64,000 nt of DNA from Roseateles sp049532965 (GCF_049532965.1 NZ_CP186694.1:4588001-4652000); one strand, 5' to 3'; positions 43,207 to 52,599 are shown, counted from the first letter of the stretch. Notes: generated from the sequence alone by a model not told the origin. Program-made: numbers and translations.

Positions 43207-43600
43207 CCGCATCGGCCAATCCGCCGCAGTAGGCGAGCAGGTCCTCGAGCTCGGCCGATTTGTCGAACACCTTGTGCGCGCCCAGCGCCAGGCAGCGCTG
43301 GCGCATGTCCGGCGTCGCGTAGTTGCTGAGCACGACGCGGTGCGCGGCGGGCATGCGCTCGCCGGCGGCGCGCAGCACGTTCAGGCCGGTGCCTTGCGCC
43401 AGGAAGATGTCGATGATCAGCAGGTCGCAGCCGGGGTGGTCGGCGGACATCCAGGACAGTGCCCCGCGCTCGTCGACCGCATGGCCGAGCACGCGCAGGT
43501 CCACCATCTCCTCGAGCGTCGCCACGAGGTTTTCGCGGATGACGGCGTTGTCCTCGACGAGGAAGCAGGTGAGGGCGGCGCTGGCGGGCTGGGCGTCCAT
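43184..43600 (-). CDS. Stand-alone response-regulator receiver protein
   Basis: 138-aa receiver domain without an output domain. It has the acidic pocket in FLVEDNAVIREN, the phospho-accepting Asp in LLIIDIFLAQGTG and the conserved Lys in KVFDKSA. Such single-domain proteins act as phosphate sinks or phosphorelay intermediates. It converges on the LuxR-type regulator gene with overlapping ends and may tune the CHASE3 kinase. An upstream in-frame start at 43666 is possible; the ATG at 43600 gives the compact domain. Confidence 0.93.
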   Translation of the reverse strand: MDAQPASAALTCFLVEDNAVIRENLVATLEEMVDLRVLGHAVDERGALSWMSADHPGCDLLIIDIFLAQGTGLNVLRAAGERMPAAHRVVLSNYATPDMRQRCLALGAHKVFDKSAELEDLLAYCGGLADAATRSAHS

Positions 43601-43741
43601 GGGTGGGCTCGCAAACTTCTCGGGACCACAAGCAGGTGCGCGCGAACGGACGGGATGCGCAGGCACGCCGTCCGTTCGCGCGGGAGCCCGGCGCGGCGGC
43701 GAGCCGCCGGCGGGCAGGGATCGGGCATCCGCGTCAGCGCA

Positions 43742-44059
43742 TCAGTTGCGGATCGCGATCTCGTTCTTGACGCGCTTCACGCCCTTGACCTCGCGGGCCA
43801 GGCGCTCGGCATCGGCCTTCTCGGTAGCGTTCTTGGCGAAGCCGGACAGCATCACCTCGCCCTGCAGCGTCTCGACGTGGATGGAACTGGCATCGACCGT
43901 CTTGGCTTCGACGAACTTGGACTTCACCGCCGTGGTGACCGCCGCGTCGTCGACGTACTCGCCGACCGAGGACTGGCCCCGCGTGACGGCGCAACCGGGC
44001 AGCATCGTGATGGCGCCCACAGCGGTGGCCAGGGCGAGAACGGTGGCTCGAATCATCAT
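43742..44059 (-). CDS. Small BON-domain lipoprotein
   Basis: 105-aa envelope protein. A signal peptide with lipobox (AITMLPGCAV, Cys about 23) is followed by one BON domain (DDAAVTTAVKSKFVEAKTVD...GEVMLSGFAKNATEKAD). The first of two adjacent ATG codons (44059) has AAGGAG ahead. It resembles the larger BON lipoprotein at 40435-40881 and lies on the other side of the two-component system, an arrangement suggesting one envelope-stress regulon. Confidence 0.93.
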   Translation of the reverse strand: MMIRATVLALATAVGAITMLPGCAVTRGQSSVGEYVDDAAVTTAVKSKFVEAKTVDASSIHVETLQGEVMLSGFAKNATEKADAERLAREVKGVKRVKNEIAIRN

Positions 44060-44093
44060 GTTGATCTCCTTGGCTTGATGACAGGGCTCGGAC

Positions 44094-44288
44094 TCACGCG
44101 GCGTGGCGGTCTGGCGACACGACGGCAGGGGCCGGCTCGGCGAACGTCGCGGGGGCGTGATCCAGCAGGTAGGGCAGCGCTGCTTCCAGTCCCAGGACCG
44201 GCTCCTGCTCGCCGACAGCGGTCCACTGGACCTGGCAGGCGATGTCATGGACATGCAGGGCGAGGGAATGGTGATCGGCGATACCCAT
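44094..44288 (-). CDS. Small hypothetical protein upstream of the BON gene
   Basis: 64 aa, mixed composition with several His residues (MGIADHHSLALHVHDIACQV). No family or membrane helix recognised. The ATG at 44288 has an AAGGAG ribosome site six bases upstream and the gene ends 34 bases before the BON gene start, so it is probably the first gene of a two-gene transcript. Confidence 0.55.
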   Translation of the reverse strand: MGIADHHSLALHVHDIACQVQWTAVGEQEPVLGLEAALPYLLDHAPATFAEPAPAVVSPDRHAA

Positions 44289-44553
44289 CTGTCGGCTCCT
44301 TGTGCGCCCCGTGGCGCGCTGGAACTGACTCTACGTATGCCGAACAGCCGGCCCTGTCGTCCGCTCCCGCGAAGTGTTGTAGGACAAGCGGAGATCGCCA
44401 CCGCACGGGCGGGTGTCGCCTGCGGTGCTGGGGCGCGCCCGGCATGCGTTCGCGGAGGCGTCGCCACGTGCGAATACCGCCGCGGGGATGAGGCGATGTC
44501 CTACACGGGCTTGCGGGTCGGCCCCACATCACTGGGCAACCGGCCTGCCTACG

Positions 44554-44874
44554 ATGCCGGGCATGGAAACCCTGGAACTCATGGATACCCTGGAACGAGT
44601 GAATGCCGAGCTGTTGCTGTCGACGCCGTTGACGGTGGTCGTGCGGGCCCGGCTCGAGTTCATCGACGAGAACGGGAAGGCCGACGAGCAGGAACTGGCG
44701 CTGGTGATTCCCCGCAGCCGCTGCGATGGGGATAGCCCCTACTGGCCGGCGTTGATGTCGGCCGCGAGCGAGCACTGGCATCGTTGCCCCGGCTGTGCGC
44801 GGCGGCTGCTGGTGTGCGTGGATGGCGAGTGGGAAACGCTGCTGACAGCGGAAGCCGAGCACACGACGCATTGA
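44554..44874 (+). CDS. Hypothetical protein with a CPGC-type motif
   Basis: About 106 aa (ATG at 44554; another at 44563). The N-terminal part has a beta-like hydrophobic pattern (LLLSTPLTVVVRARLEF), and near the C-terminus RCPGCARRLLVCVDG holds three cysteines in a CxxC-x5-C spacing that might bind zinc. No family recognised. The frame is open upstream to 44413, so the start is uncertain. No clear ribosome site. Confidence 0.55.
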   Translation: MPGMETLELMDTLERVNAELLLSTPLTVVVRARLEFIDENGKADEQELALVIPRSRCDGDSPYWPALMSAASEHWHRCPGCARRLLVCVDGEWETLLTAEAEHTTH

Positions 44875-44988
44875 GGCATTGCACTGCTGCATGCTCTGGT
44901 CGCACCGATTGACTGGTCGGCCCGTTGACCTGTTAACGAACGCCTCAGGATTGCCCGAGACAGGGCGCGGATAATCCGCCGCTGGCCG

Positions 44989-45615
44989 ATGACGGCCGTG
45001 ACGACGATGACCCGACGCCTTTACTCCGTTGATGGCGGCTCTTGCCGCCTGCTGATCGCCGCGACCGTGGCGGCGATGCTGCTGACCGGCTGCGGCACCT
45101 TTGCGGGCAGCGCCGCGCGCAAGAACTCCGTGTACCAGAACGAGCGCTTCTCGGCGGACGAGACGTTCTCGCGGCTGTTCGATGCCGGCGTGCAGGAAAC
45201 CTGCGAGGCGGCGCGACGCGCGTTGTTGAGCCAGGGCTACGTGATCAACACGGCGACGCCCGATTCCATCGCTGGCAGCAAGCGCTTCCAGCCGGAAGGC
45301 GAGGTGCATGTGGAGATCAGCTTCACCATCGTCTGCGTGCCGGAGGGCGGGAGCGGCAAGGTCGCGACGGCGTATGTCTCGGCGCTGCAGGACCGCTACA
45401 ACGTCAAGCGCAGCGCCAACTCGACCAGCCTGGGCGTGAGCGCGATCGGATCGATCTCGGTGCCGCTGTCGTCGACGTCGGAGTCGCTGGTCAAGGTGGC
45501 CTCCGAAACCATCCCCGCCGGGCAGTTCTACGACCGGTTCTTCGCGCTGATGCAGCGGTTGCTGAAGGACCAGGGGGGCGTCGACGCGGCGGGGGAAGAA
45601 AAGACCGGAGGTTGA
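44989..45615 (+). CDS. DUF2242 family lipoprotein
   Basis: 208-aa protein with a lipoprotein signal (LLIAATVAAMLLTGC, Cys about 35) and a mature domain matching DUF2242 (SVYQNERFSADETFSRLFD, PEGEVHVEISFTIVCVPEGG). The function is unknown in the literature I know. A later ATG at 45007 would shorten the signal by six residues and still fit. It converges on the M3 peptidase gene with a hairpin between them. Confidence 0.88.
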   Translation: MTAVTTMTRRLYSVDGGSCRLLIAATVAAMLLTGCGTFAGSAARKNSVYQNERFSADETFSRLFDAGVQETCEAARRALLSQGYVINTATPDSIAGSKRFQPEGEVHVEISFTIVCVPEGGSGKVATAYVSALQDRYNVKRSANSTSLGVSAIGSISVPLSSTSESLVKVASETIPAGQFYDRFFALMQRLLKDQGGVDAAGEEKTGG

Positions 45616-45616
45616 T

Positions 45617-45636
45617 GGCCTGCCCAGAGGCAGGCC
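45617..45636. terminator. Hairpin between convergent DUF2242 and M3 peptidase genes
   Basis: A perfect eight-base stem GGCCTGCC-CAGA-GGCAGGCC starts one base after the DUF2242 stop codon. There is no T-run. Probably an end signal serving both genes. Confidence 0.45.
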
Positions 45637-45645
45637 ACGCCCGGT

Positions 45646-47862
45646 TCACTGTGGCGTCGATGCCTGCGCGTTCCCCGCGGTCTTCGTCTTCTCGATGACC
45701 AGGCCGCGCCGCTCCAGAAGCGGCTGGATACGCGGCTCGTGGCCGACGACGTTGCGGAACAGCGTCAGCGCATCCTGGCTGCCGCCCTGCGACAACAGCT
45801 TCGCGCGGAACGCGTCGCCCAACTCGCGCTTCAGGCCGCCGTTGGCCTTGAACCATTGCACGGTGTTGGCGTCCAGCACCTCGGACCACACATACGCGTA
45901 GTAGCCCGCCGCATAGCCGCCCATGATGTGGCTGAAGTAAGGCGTGCGGTACCGCGGCGGGACAGCGTCGTAGTCATAGCCTTCCTCGCGCAGCGCCTTC
46001 GCCTCGAAGGCCATCACGCCACCCGCGTCGGGCACCTGCTCCAGCGGCAACTGGTGCCAGCGCTGGTCCAGGCTCGCGGCGCTCAGGTACTCGGTCGTCG
46101 CGAAGCCCTGGTTGAACTGCTTCGCCGCCAGGACTTTGTCCAGCAGCGCCCGCGGCATCGGCTCGCCCGTCCTGTAGTGCTTCGCATAGTTCGCCAGCAC
46201 GCTGGGCCAGTCCGCCCACATCTCGTTGACCTGCGACGGGTACTCGACGAAGTCGCGCGGCACCCGCGTGCCCGCCATGCTGGGATACCTGACGTTCGAG
46301 AACATCCCATGCAGCGCATGCCCGAACTCGTGGAACATCGTCGTCACCTCGTCCCACGTCAGCAGCGTCGGCTTGCCCTGCGCCGGCTTGGGAATGTTCA
46401 GGTGATTCGCCACCACGGGCTTCTGGTTCAGCAGCCCGCTCTGGTCCACATAGGCGTTCATCCACGCGCCGCCCCGCTTGGACGGCCGGGCGTACATATC
46501 CGCCAGGAAGATCGCCAGCTGCGAGCCGTCCGCGTTGAACACGTCGTAGACCAGCACGTCCGGGTGGTAGACCGGCAGGTCGTGGCGCTCCTTGAACGTG
46601 AGCCCGTACAGCTTCCCCGCCGCGTAGAACACGCCGTTCTCCAGCACGTTCTTCATCTCGAGGTAGGGCTTGAGCTGCGCCTCGTCGAAGCCGTACTTCT
46701 CCGCGCGCAGCTTCTCGCTGTAGTAGCTCCAGTCCCAGGCGGCCAGTTGGAAGGACGGCTGCCGCTTCGCGGCCTGCTCCCGGTCGATGAGCGCCTGCAG
46801 CTCGGCGCCTTCCCGGCGCGCGGAACCGACCGCGGCGGGCGCCAACTGGCGCAGCATCGCGTTGACCGCCTGCTGGGTTCTGGCCGTCTCGTCCGTCAGC
46901 ACGAAGTCCGCATGCGTCGCGAAGCCCAGCAGCCGCGCCCGCTCGGCGCGCAGCGCCACGACGCGCGCCACCAGCGGGGTGTTGTCGTAGGCATTGCCGC
47001 GCGAGCCGCGTGCGATCGAGGCCTCGTGGATCCGCTGACGCAGCGCGCGGTTCTCCAGTTCCGACAGCACCGGCTGGCCGGTCGTGTTCAACAGCGCGAT
47101 CAGGTACTTGCCGTCCAGGCCGCGTTCCTTGGCGGCTGAGGCCGCGGCGGAGATCTGCTCGTCGCTCAGGCCCTTCAGGTCCTCGACCCTGTCGACGACG
47201 ACGGCGGACTCGTTCACCTCGGCCAGCACGTTCTGGTTGAAGCGCGCGCCCAGTTGCGCCATTTCGCCGTTGATGGCCTTCATGCGGGCCTTGCCGGCAT
47301 CGTCCAGCTTCGCGCCAGCGCGCAGGAACTGGTGGTACTGGCGCTCGACCAGGCGCTGCTCCTGCGCGCCCAGGCCGAGCGCGCCACGGCGCTGGTACAG
47401 CGCCTCGATGCGCGCGAACAGGACCGGGTTCAGCTGGATCGCGTCGCGATGCGCGGCAAGCCGGGTCGCGTAGTCCGCCTGCAGCTTCAGCCGCGCCGGG
47501 TTGGCGTCCGCGCCGGTCAGGCTCATCAGCAGCGTGGTCGCGCGGCTCAGCGTGCGGCCGCTGCGTTCGAGCGCGAGGATGGTGTTGTCGAAGCTCGGCG
47601 CCGCCGGGTTGTCCGCGATGGCGGCGACCTCGGCCAACTGCTCGGTCATGCCCTGGTCGATCGCCGGACCGATGTCGGCATCGCGGATCTTGTCGAAGGG
47701 CGGGTACTGCAGCGGCAGCGGGCTGGGCGCGAGCAGCGCGTTCGCGGCTGCAGCTGCGCCGGCTTGGGTGGCGGGAGCGAGGGACGGCGCGGGGGCGGCG
47801 GTTTGCGCCAGCACCGGTGCGGCAAGGGCCACGGTGGCGGCCAGGACGAAGGGAATCCTCAT
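45646..47862 (-). CDS. M3 family oligopeptidase (Dcp/OpdA-type)
   Basis: 738-aa zinc oligopeptidase, with a signal peptide (PFVLAATVALAAPVLAQ) pointing to a periplasmic or extracytoplasmic location. The zinc motif is MFHEFGHALHGMFS, and the distal region with YCY-type aromatic residues (YAGYYAYVWSEVLDAN) is typical of the peptidyl-dipeptidase Dcp. Two in-frame M3-like subdomain patterns are usual for the family. The start ATG at 47862 is in a region with a fair purine-rich site. Confidence 0.95.
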   Translation of the reverse strand: MRIPFVLAATVALAAPVLAQTAAPAPSLAPATQAGAAAAANALLAPSPLPLQYPPFDKIRDADIGPAIDQGMTEQLAEVAAIADNPAAPSFDNTILALERSGRTLSRATTLLMSLTGADANPARLKLQADYATRLAAHRDAIQLNPVLFARIEALYQRRGALGLGAQEQRLVERQYHQFLRAGAKLDDAGKARMKAINGEMAQLGARFNQNVLAEVNESAVVVDRVEDLKGLSDEQISAAASAAKERGLDGKYLIALLNTTGQPVLSELENRALRQRIHEASIARGSRGNAYDNTPLVARVVALRAERARLLGFATHADFVLTDETARTQQAVNAMLRQLAPAAVGSARREGAELQALIDREQAAKRQPSFQLAAWDWSYYSEKLRAEKYGFDEAQLKPYLEMKNVLENGVFYAAGKLYGLTFKERHDLPVYHPDVLVYDVFNADGSQLAIFLADMYARPSKRGGAWMNAYVDQSGLLNQKPVVANHLNIPKPAQGKPTLLTWDEVTTMFHEFGHALHGMFSNVRYPSMAGTRVPRDFVEYPSQVNEMWADWPSVLANYAKHYRTGEPMPRALLDKVLAAKQFNQGFATTEYLSAASLDQRWHQLPLEQVPDAGGVMAFEAKALREEGYDYDAVPPRYRTPYFSHIMGGYAAGYYAYVWSEVLDANTVQWFKANGGLKRELGDAFRAKLLSQGGSQDALTLFRNVVGHEPRIQPLLERRGLVIEKTKTAGNAQASTPQ

Positions 47863-48096
47863 GGGACACGGCCTGTCTGCGGCAGGCGTTCATGTTGTGC
47901 GAGGCCGTCACCTTATCCGATGACATGGCGCCCGCCGAACGCCATGGGCGGCCGCCGCCCCTGTGGCGAACCCGCTCCGGGACAACCCTGAGAGCTGGGT
48001 CGCCGCTGTCGGCCACCGCCGAGCGGGATTAGCATGGCCCTTCGCTTCGCCGCCGGAAACGACGCGGCGATCCTGCCGTCGATCACTTCCGCAGCC

Positions 48097-49137
48097 ATGT
48101 CCGAACGAACCTTCCACTGGGCCCTGATCGGCCCCGGCGCGATCGCGCACCGTTTCGCCGATGCCGTGGCGCAACTCGACGGCTGCCGCCTCCATGCGGT
48201 GTGCGGCCGGGACGCGCACCGCGCGCAGCAGTTCGCCGAGCGCTGGTCCGTCCCCGGCGAACCCGCGGTGCTGGCCCACACCGACCCCGCCGCGGTGATG
48301 AACGATCCGGCGGTCGATGGCGTCTATGTCGCCACGCCGCATGGCCAGCATTACGAGTACGTGCTCGCCGCGCTGCAGGCCGGCAAGGCGGTGCTGTGCG
48401 AGAAATCGCTGGTCCCGAACCAGGAGATGGGCCGGCGCCTGGTCGAGGCCTCCCGCGCGCACCGCACGTTCCTGATGGAAGCGGTGTGGACCCGCTTCCT
48501 GCCCGCCTACCAGGAGATCGCCGGCTGGCTGCGCGCCGGTCGCATCGGTGCGTTGCACGGCATGCAATCGAGCTTCTGCTTCCCTGCACCCTACGACCCG
48601 GACAGCCGTCTCTTCAGTCCGGCACTGGCCGGCGGCGCGCTGCTCGACGTCGGCATCTACAACCTGACCGCGACGCGCTGGGTGCTCCAGCACGCGCTGG
48701 GCGAGGTACCGCCGCTGGTCGACCTGCAGGTGAAGGCGAAGCGGGCGCCGACCGGCGTAGACGCGCGGCTGGCGGTGTCGATGGACTTTGGCGACGGGCT
48801 GGTGTCGCAGTTCCATTGCGCGGTCGACACCTTCGCCCCGAACACGCTGCATGTGCTGGGAGAAGCCGGCGCCATCGTGCTGCCGGAGACGTTCTGGGAA
48901 GCGACGCGCGCCCAGTTGCTGCCGGCCCGTGGCACGGCGGAGACGGTCGAGCGGCCGTTCGAGATCAACGGTTTCGAGAACGAGATCCGCGAGGCGATGC
49001 GCTGCGCGCGCGCCGGAGAGATCGAGAGCCCGGTGGTGCCGCACGCGGAAACGCTGGCGGTGCTCGGCTGGATGGACCGGATCCGCGCGCAGGCGGGACT
49101 GCGGTCACCCTTCGACGAGGCCTTTCCCGCAGCGTGA
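48097..49137 (+). CDS. Gfo/Idh/MocA family oxidoreductase
   Basis: 346-aa NAD(P)-dependent oxidoreductase. The Rossmann motif GPGAIAHRFADAV is at the N-terminus, the active-site region GKAVLCEKSLVPN at about 103-115 holds the conserved EKP-like Lys, and the C-terminal domain is beta-rich. The usual EKP reads EKS here. Substrates of the family are sugars or cyclitols; the true one is unknown. An in-frame ATG at 48034 adds 21 residues. It precedes GNAT and GST genes on the same strand. Confidence 0.92.
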   Translation: MSERTFHWALIGPGAIAHRFADAVAQLDGCRLHAVCGRDAHRAQQFAERWSVPGEPAVLAHTDPAAVMNDPAVDGVYVATPHGQHYEYVLAALQAGKAVLCEKSLVPNQEMGRRLVEASRAHRTFLMEAVWTRFLPAYQEIAGWLRAGRIGALHGMQSSFCFPAPYDPDSRLFSPALAGGALLDVGIYNLTATRWVLQHALGEVPPLVDLQVKAKRAPTGVDARLAVSMDFGDGLVSQFHCAVDTFAPNTLHVLGEAGAIVLPETFWEATRAQLLPARGTAETVERPFEINGFENEIREAMRCARAGEIESPVVPHAETLAVLGWMDRIRAQAGLRSPFDEAFPAA

Positions 49138-49160
49138 ATCGACGAATCCGAGCCAGCCCG

Positions 49161-49697
49161 ATGGAGACACCGACCGAGCCCCTGCCCGAGAGCCCGCCGT
49201 TGCGGATCGAGCGCGCCGCGCCCGACGACCTGGCGCGCATCGAGAACCTCATGCAGTTCTACAACTACGACCTCAGCGAATGGACGCCCGTGGCGTTCGC
49301 GCCGGAGGGCCGTTACCAGCTGCGGCCCAAGGCGCCGTACTGGGCGCAGCCGGACGTGCATCCCTTCCTGATCTGGGTCGGGGACGAGCTCGCCGGCTTC
49401 GCGGTCGTCGACCGGGAGTGCGAGGATCCCGCCTCCGACCACAACATGGGCTACTTCTTCCTGGCGCGCGGCTACCGCGGCCATGGCCTGGCCGCCCGGG
49501 CGGCGGACGAGGTGCTGGCGCGCTTCCCCGGCCGATGGGAGGTCTACCACCTGATGGCCAACACGCCGGCCGCGCAGTTCTGGCCCGGCGTGATCCGCGG
49601 CCGCGCCGCGAGCGAGATCGTCCGCGAGGTGCGCACCCTTCATGAGGACGAGTGCTGCCTCTACCGCTTCACCGTGGCGCTGCCAGTCGGCGCCTGA
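49161..49697 (+). CDS. GNAT family N-acetyltransferase
   Basis: 178-aa acetyltransferase with the acetyl-CoA binding pattern GYFFLARGYRGHGLAARAADEVL and a following conserved strand region. It lies 23 bases after the oxidoreductase gene and 28 before a GST gene on the same strand, suggesting one transcript. The substrate is unknown. Confidence 0.88.
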   Translation: METPTEPLPESPPLRIERAAPDDLARIENLMQFYNYDLSEWTPVAFAPEGRYQLRPKAPYWAQPDVHPFLIWVGDELAGFAVVDRECEDPASDHNMGYFFLARGYRGHGLAARAADEVLARFPGRWEVYHLMANTPAAQFWPGVIRGRAASEIVREVRTLHEDECCLYRFTVALPVGA

Positions 49698-49725
49698 CCG
49701 CTTCTTTCATTCCAAGGATTCCGCC

Positions 49726-50367
49726 ATGCAGCTCATCGGCATGCTCGACTCTCCCTACGTCCGCCGCTCGGCGATCGCGCTGCTGCTGCTCGGCCTGCAC
49801 TTCGAGCATCGCTCGCTGTCGGTGTTCCGGACCTTCGACGAGTTCAGCCGCATCAATCCCGTCGTCAAGGCGCCCACCTTCGTCTGCGATGACGGCACGG
49901 TGCTGATGGATTCGACGCTCATCCTGCAGTACGCCCAGTCGCTGTCCCCCGGGCGGCCGCTGCTGCCGCCGAGCGATCCGGCGCTCAAGCGCGCGCTGAG
50001 GCTCGTGGGCCTGGCGCTGGCGGCGACGGACAAGAGCGTGCAGGCCGTCTACGAGCAGCAACTGCGGCCGGACGACAAGCAGCATGCGCCCTGGCTCGAC
50101 CGCGTCAGCGCGCAGATGCGCGCCGCACTGCTGGAGCTCGAGGCTGAAATGAAGAAGGGGCCGCTGTCCGCCGAGCGCGACGCGATCGGGCTGGCCGGCG
50201 TCACGATCGGGGTGATGTGGGAGTTCGTGCGTCAGATGACGCCGGAGCTGCTGCCCCCGGCGGAGCAACTGCAGACCCTGATCGCGTATGCGACGGAGGT
50301 CGAGCAGTTGCCGGAGTTCCGTGCCGCGCCTCACGGCGACGGCATCGTCCAACCCGTGGGCGGCTGA
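49726..50367 (+). CDS. Glutathione S-transferase family protein
   Basis: 213-aa thiol transferase-like protein. The N-terminal thioredoxin-fold domain has MLDSPYVRRSAIALLLLGL and the glutathione-binding VKAPTFVCDDGTVLMDSTLI, followed by an all-helical C-terminal domain. The active residue near Ser9 suggests the Ser/Cys-type family. A natural substrate cannot be predicted. Last gene of the co-directional oxidoreductase-GNAT-GST run. Confidence 0.92.
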   Translation: MQLIGMLDSPYVRRSAIALLLLGLHFEHRSLSVFRTFDEFSRINPVVKAPTFVCDDGTVLMDSTLILQYAQSLSPGRPLLPPSDPALKRALRLVGLALAATDKSVQAVYEQQLRPDDKQHAPWLDRVSAQMRAALLELEAEMKKGPLSAERDAIGLAGVTIGVMWEFVRQMTPELLPPAEQLQTLIAYATEVEQLPEFRAAPHGDGIVQPVGG

Positions 50368-50385
50368 ACGGCGGGCGCCGGCCGC

Positions 50386-50787
50386 TCAGCGCGCCAGCGG
50401 CGCGGCCGGCGTGCCGGTGCGGGGCAGGCTCTTGATCAGGTGGTTCAGCACCAGCGCGATCACGATCAGCACCGTCAGCCCGAAGGCCCAGACGATCCAG
50501 ACCACCGGCACCAGCCAGCCGATCGCGGTGCCCGCCATCGGAGCGCCGGCGCCGGCCATCTCCATCAGCCACTGGACGGCGCCTTGCAGCGCTTCCAGCA
50601 GGCCGGTGTCGAGGAAGGGTTCGACCCAGGCCGGGAACTTGAATTCGACCGCCGCCTTGCCCAGCTCGGTGGCGCGGCCGGTGGAGAGGGCCTCCACCGT
50701 CCAGCGCACCAGACTGGCCGCGGCCCAGGACAGGCCGCTCCAGATCAGCGCGAACAGGGCGGTCACGGACCACAGGAAAGTCTTCAT
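50386..50787 (-). CDS. Hypothetical membrane protein
   Basis: 133 aa. One hydrophobic segment lies near the N-terminus (LWSVTALFALIWSGLSWAAA) and one near the C-terminus (AIGWLVPVVWIVWAFGLTVL...VIALVLNHLI). The middle is polar with an amphipathic stretch. No family recognised, although its position after a BAX-inhibitor family gene on the same strand suggests a shared transcript. The short C-tail is basic. Confidence 0.7.
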   Translation of the reverse strand: MKTFLWSVTALFALIWSGLSWAAASLVRWTVEALSTGRATELGKAAVEFKFPAWVEPFLDTGLLEALQGAVQWLMEMAGAGAPMAGTAIGWLVPVVWIVWAFGLTVLIVIALVLNHLIKSLPRTGTPAAPLAR

Positions 50788-50838
50788 CTCGTTCCTTGCT
50801 TCAGGCGTTCATCGATCGCGTCCTGGCGGACGCTGCGC

Positions 50839-51552
50839 TCAGTCGTCGCTGGAGCCGGCGAAGCCGAAGATGCTCAGCAGGCTCGTGAACAGGTTGAACA
50901 GCGACACGAAGAGGCTGACCGTTGCCATCACATAGTTGCGCTCGCCGCCGTTCACGACCATGCTGGTGTGGAACAGGATCATGCCCACCGACAGCAGCGC
51001 CACGACACCCGAGACCACCATCGCCAGCATCGGCAACTGGAAGAACAGGTTGGCCAGCGAGGCCAGGATCGCGATGATCATGCCGGCGAACAGGAAGCCG
51101 CCCATGAAGCTGAAGTCCTTCTTGGTCGCCAGCACGTAGGCGGACAGCACCAGGAAGGTCGCGCCGGTGGTGCCCAGCGCCATCGCGATGGTCGTGCCGC
51201 CTCCGGGCAGCGTGAGGATCGCACTGAGCAGCGGGCCCAGCGTGTAGCCCATGAAACCGGTCAGCGCGAACACCAGCGGCACCGATGCCGCGCTGTGCTG
51301 CGTCTTGTGGATCGCGAACAGCAGGCCGAAGTAGCCGATCAGCGTCAGGATCATGCCCGGCGCGGGAAGCCGCAGCGCCACCGCAGCGGCCGCCACCGCG
51401 CCGCTGAAGAGCAGCGTCATCGACAGCAGCGCGTAGGTGTTGCGCAGCACGCGCGCCACGTCGGCGCGCTGGGTGAAGACGGAATCGCCACCGCGGCCGG
51501 CGGCGGGCGTCCAGGCTGCGGGGGACGCCGGATGTCGTTGAAGGTCGCTCAT
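50839..51552 (-). CDS. BAX inhibitor-1 (Bax1-I/YccA) family membrane protein
   Basis: 237-aa seven-span membrane protein with the UPF0005/YccA signature (TGFMGYTLGPLLSAIL, TLGATGATFLVLSAY-like region, GGLFAGMIIAIL) and an Asp-rich C-terminal end. The bacterial members modulate the FtsH protease or act as pH-gated calcium leaks. It is likely the first gene of a two-gene transcript. Confidence in family is high; the in-cell role is uncertain. Confidence 0.93.
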   Translation of the reverse strand: MSDLQRHPASPAAWTPAAGRGGDSVFTQRADVARVLRNTYALLSMTLLFSGAVAAAAVALRLPAPGMILTLIGYFGLLFAIHKTQHSAASVPLVFALTGFMGYTLGPLLSAILTLPGGGTTIAMALGTTGATFLVLSAYVLATKKDFSFMGGFLFAGMIIAILASLANLFFQLPMLAMVVSGVVALLSVGMILFHTSMVVNGGERNYVMATVSLFVSLFNLFTSLLSIFGFAGSSDD

Positions 51553-51660
51553 GAGGGGTTCTCCTGGATCCGAGTGAGCCGTTGGACGGAAAGCGCGCTC
51601 GCGCGCGCACGAAGCCCGGACCTTACCGCCGGACGGTCATCGAAAAAACCTGTCTCATCC

Positions 51661-52599
51661 TCATTTTCCTGAAGTAATTTCCGATTCGGTGTCAATCGCC
51701 TGAATTTGCGTACCGCGGCGCTGCAGCAGCTTGGCGACCAGCGGATGGTTCTGTCCGCGGCGCGAATAGATCCCGTGCACGTCCTCGATCACCTCGGTCT
51801 GGCCGAGCAGGTGGAGTCCGGACATCAGCGACAGGTCGTCGGCGCCCAGGCGGCTGACCGGGAAGACGCCCAGCCCCCGCGCGGCGAAGACGCTCATCAG
51901 CGCGCTGTCCTCGAACTCGCCCACGATCTGCGGGCGGATGTGGTGCTGCTCGAACCAGCGCTCCAGGCTTGCGCGCAGCGAGGCATGGCGGGTCGGAAGC
52001 AGGACCGGCAACGTTTCCAGGAGATGGGGGAAGCCTTTGCTCGGCGCCCGGTGGGCCCGTTCGACCAGTTCGGCCGGGCCGTACCAGTCGACCGTGGTGC
52101 TCGCCAGCAACTGGCTGGTGATGCGCAAGGTCGGATTGACCGGCGCGGGTTGGTCGGTGAGCACGAGATCGAGGTGGTGCAGGGCCAGTTCGCCGATCAA
52201 CTGGTCGACTTCGCCTTCATGGCACACCAGCCGCAACTGCGGCGTGTCCAGCACCGGCGCCAGCAGCGCATGGGCCGCCAGCTTCGACAGGCCGTCCGAC
52301 AAGCCCACCGACAGCCGCTGCACGCGTTGCGTCGCCGCCTCATGCACCTCGTGCGGGACCATCTGGCCGATCTGGAAGATTTCTTCGGCCCGGGCGAATG
52401 CGGCCTGCCCGGCTTCGGTCAGCACCAGGCCCCGGCCCTCGGGCTTGAGCAACTGATGCCCCAGCGATCGCTCCAGTTCCCGCACCTGGGCGCTGATCGT
52501 CTGGACCGCCATGCCCAGCCGGTCCGCGGCTCGGGCGAAGCCGCCCTCTTTGGCGACGACCCAGAAGTAGTGCAAGTGGCGGTAGTTGAGGGCGGACAT
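51661..52599 (-). CDS. nhaR: LysR-type regulator, NhaR-like
   Basis: 312-aa transcription factor. The N-terminal winged helix (HYFWVVAKEGGFARAADRLGMAVQTISAQVRELE) is the NhaR version with SxQVxxLE, and a C-terminal effector domain follows. NhaR activates Na+/H+ antiporter genes in response to sodium. No antiporter gene is adjacent here, so the target may be elsewhere. The name is by resemblance of the HTH and C-terminal region (QTEVIEDVHGIYSRRG). Confidence 0.85.
   Translation of the reverse strand: MSALNYRHLHYFWVVAKEGGFARAADRLGMAVQTISAQVRELERSLGHQLLKPEGRGLVLTEAGQAAFARAEEIFQIGQMVPHEVHEAATQRVQRLSVGLSDGLSKLAAHALLAPVLDTPQLRLVCHEGEVDQLIGELALHHLDLVLTDQPAPVNPTLRITSQLLASTTVDWYGPAELVERAHRAPSKGFPHLLETLPVLLPTRHASLRASLERWFEQHHIRPQIVGEFEDSALMSVFAARGLGVFPVSRLGADDLSLMSGLHLLGQTEVIEDVHGIYSRRGQNHPLVAKLLQRRGTQIQAIDTESEITSGK

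Noticed and set aside
44413..44553. Upstream extension of the CPGC-motif protein from a GTG at 44413
   Set aside because: The extra residues are Arg/Ala/Pro-rich and look like non-coding high-GC sequence. The later ATG gives a cleaner protein.
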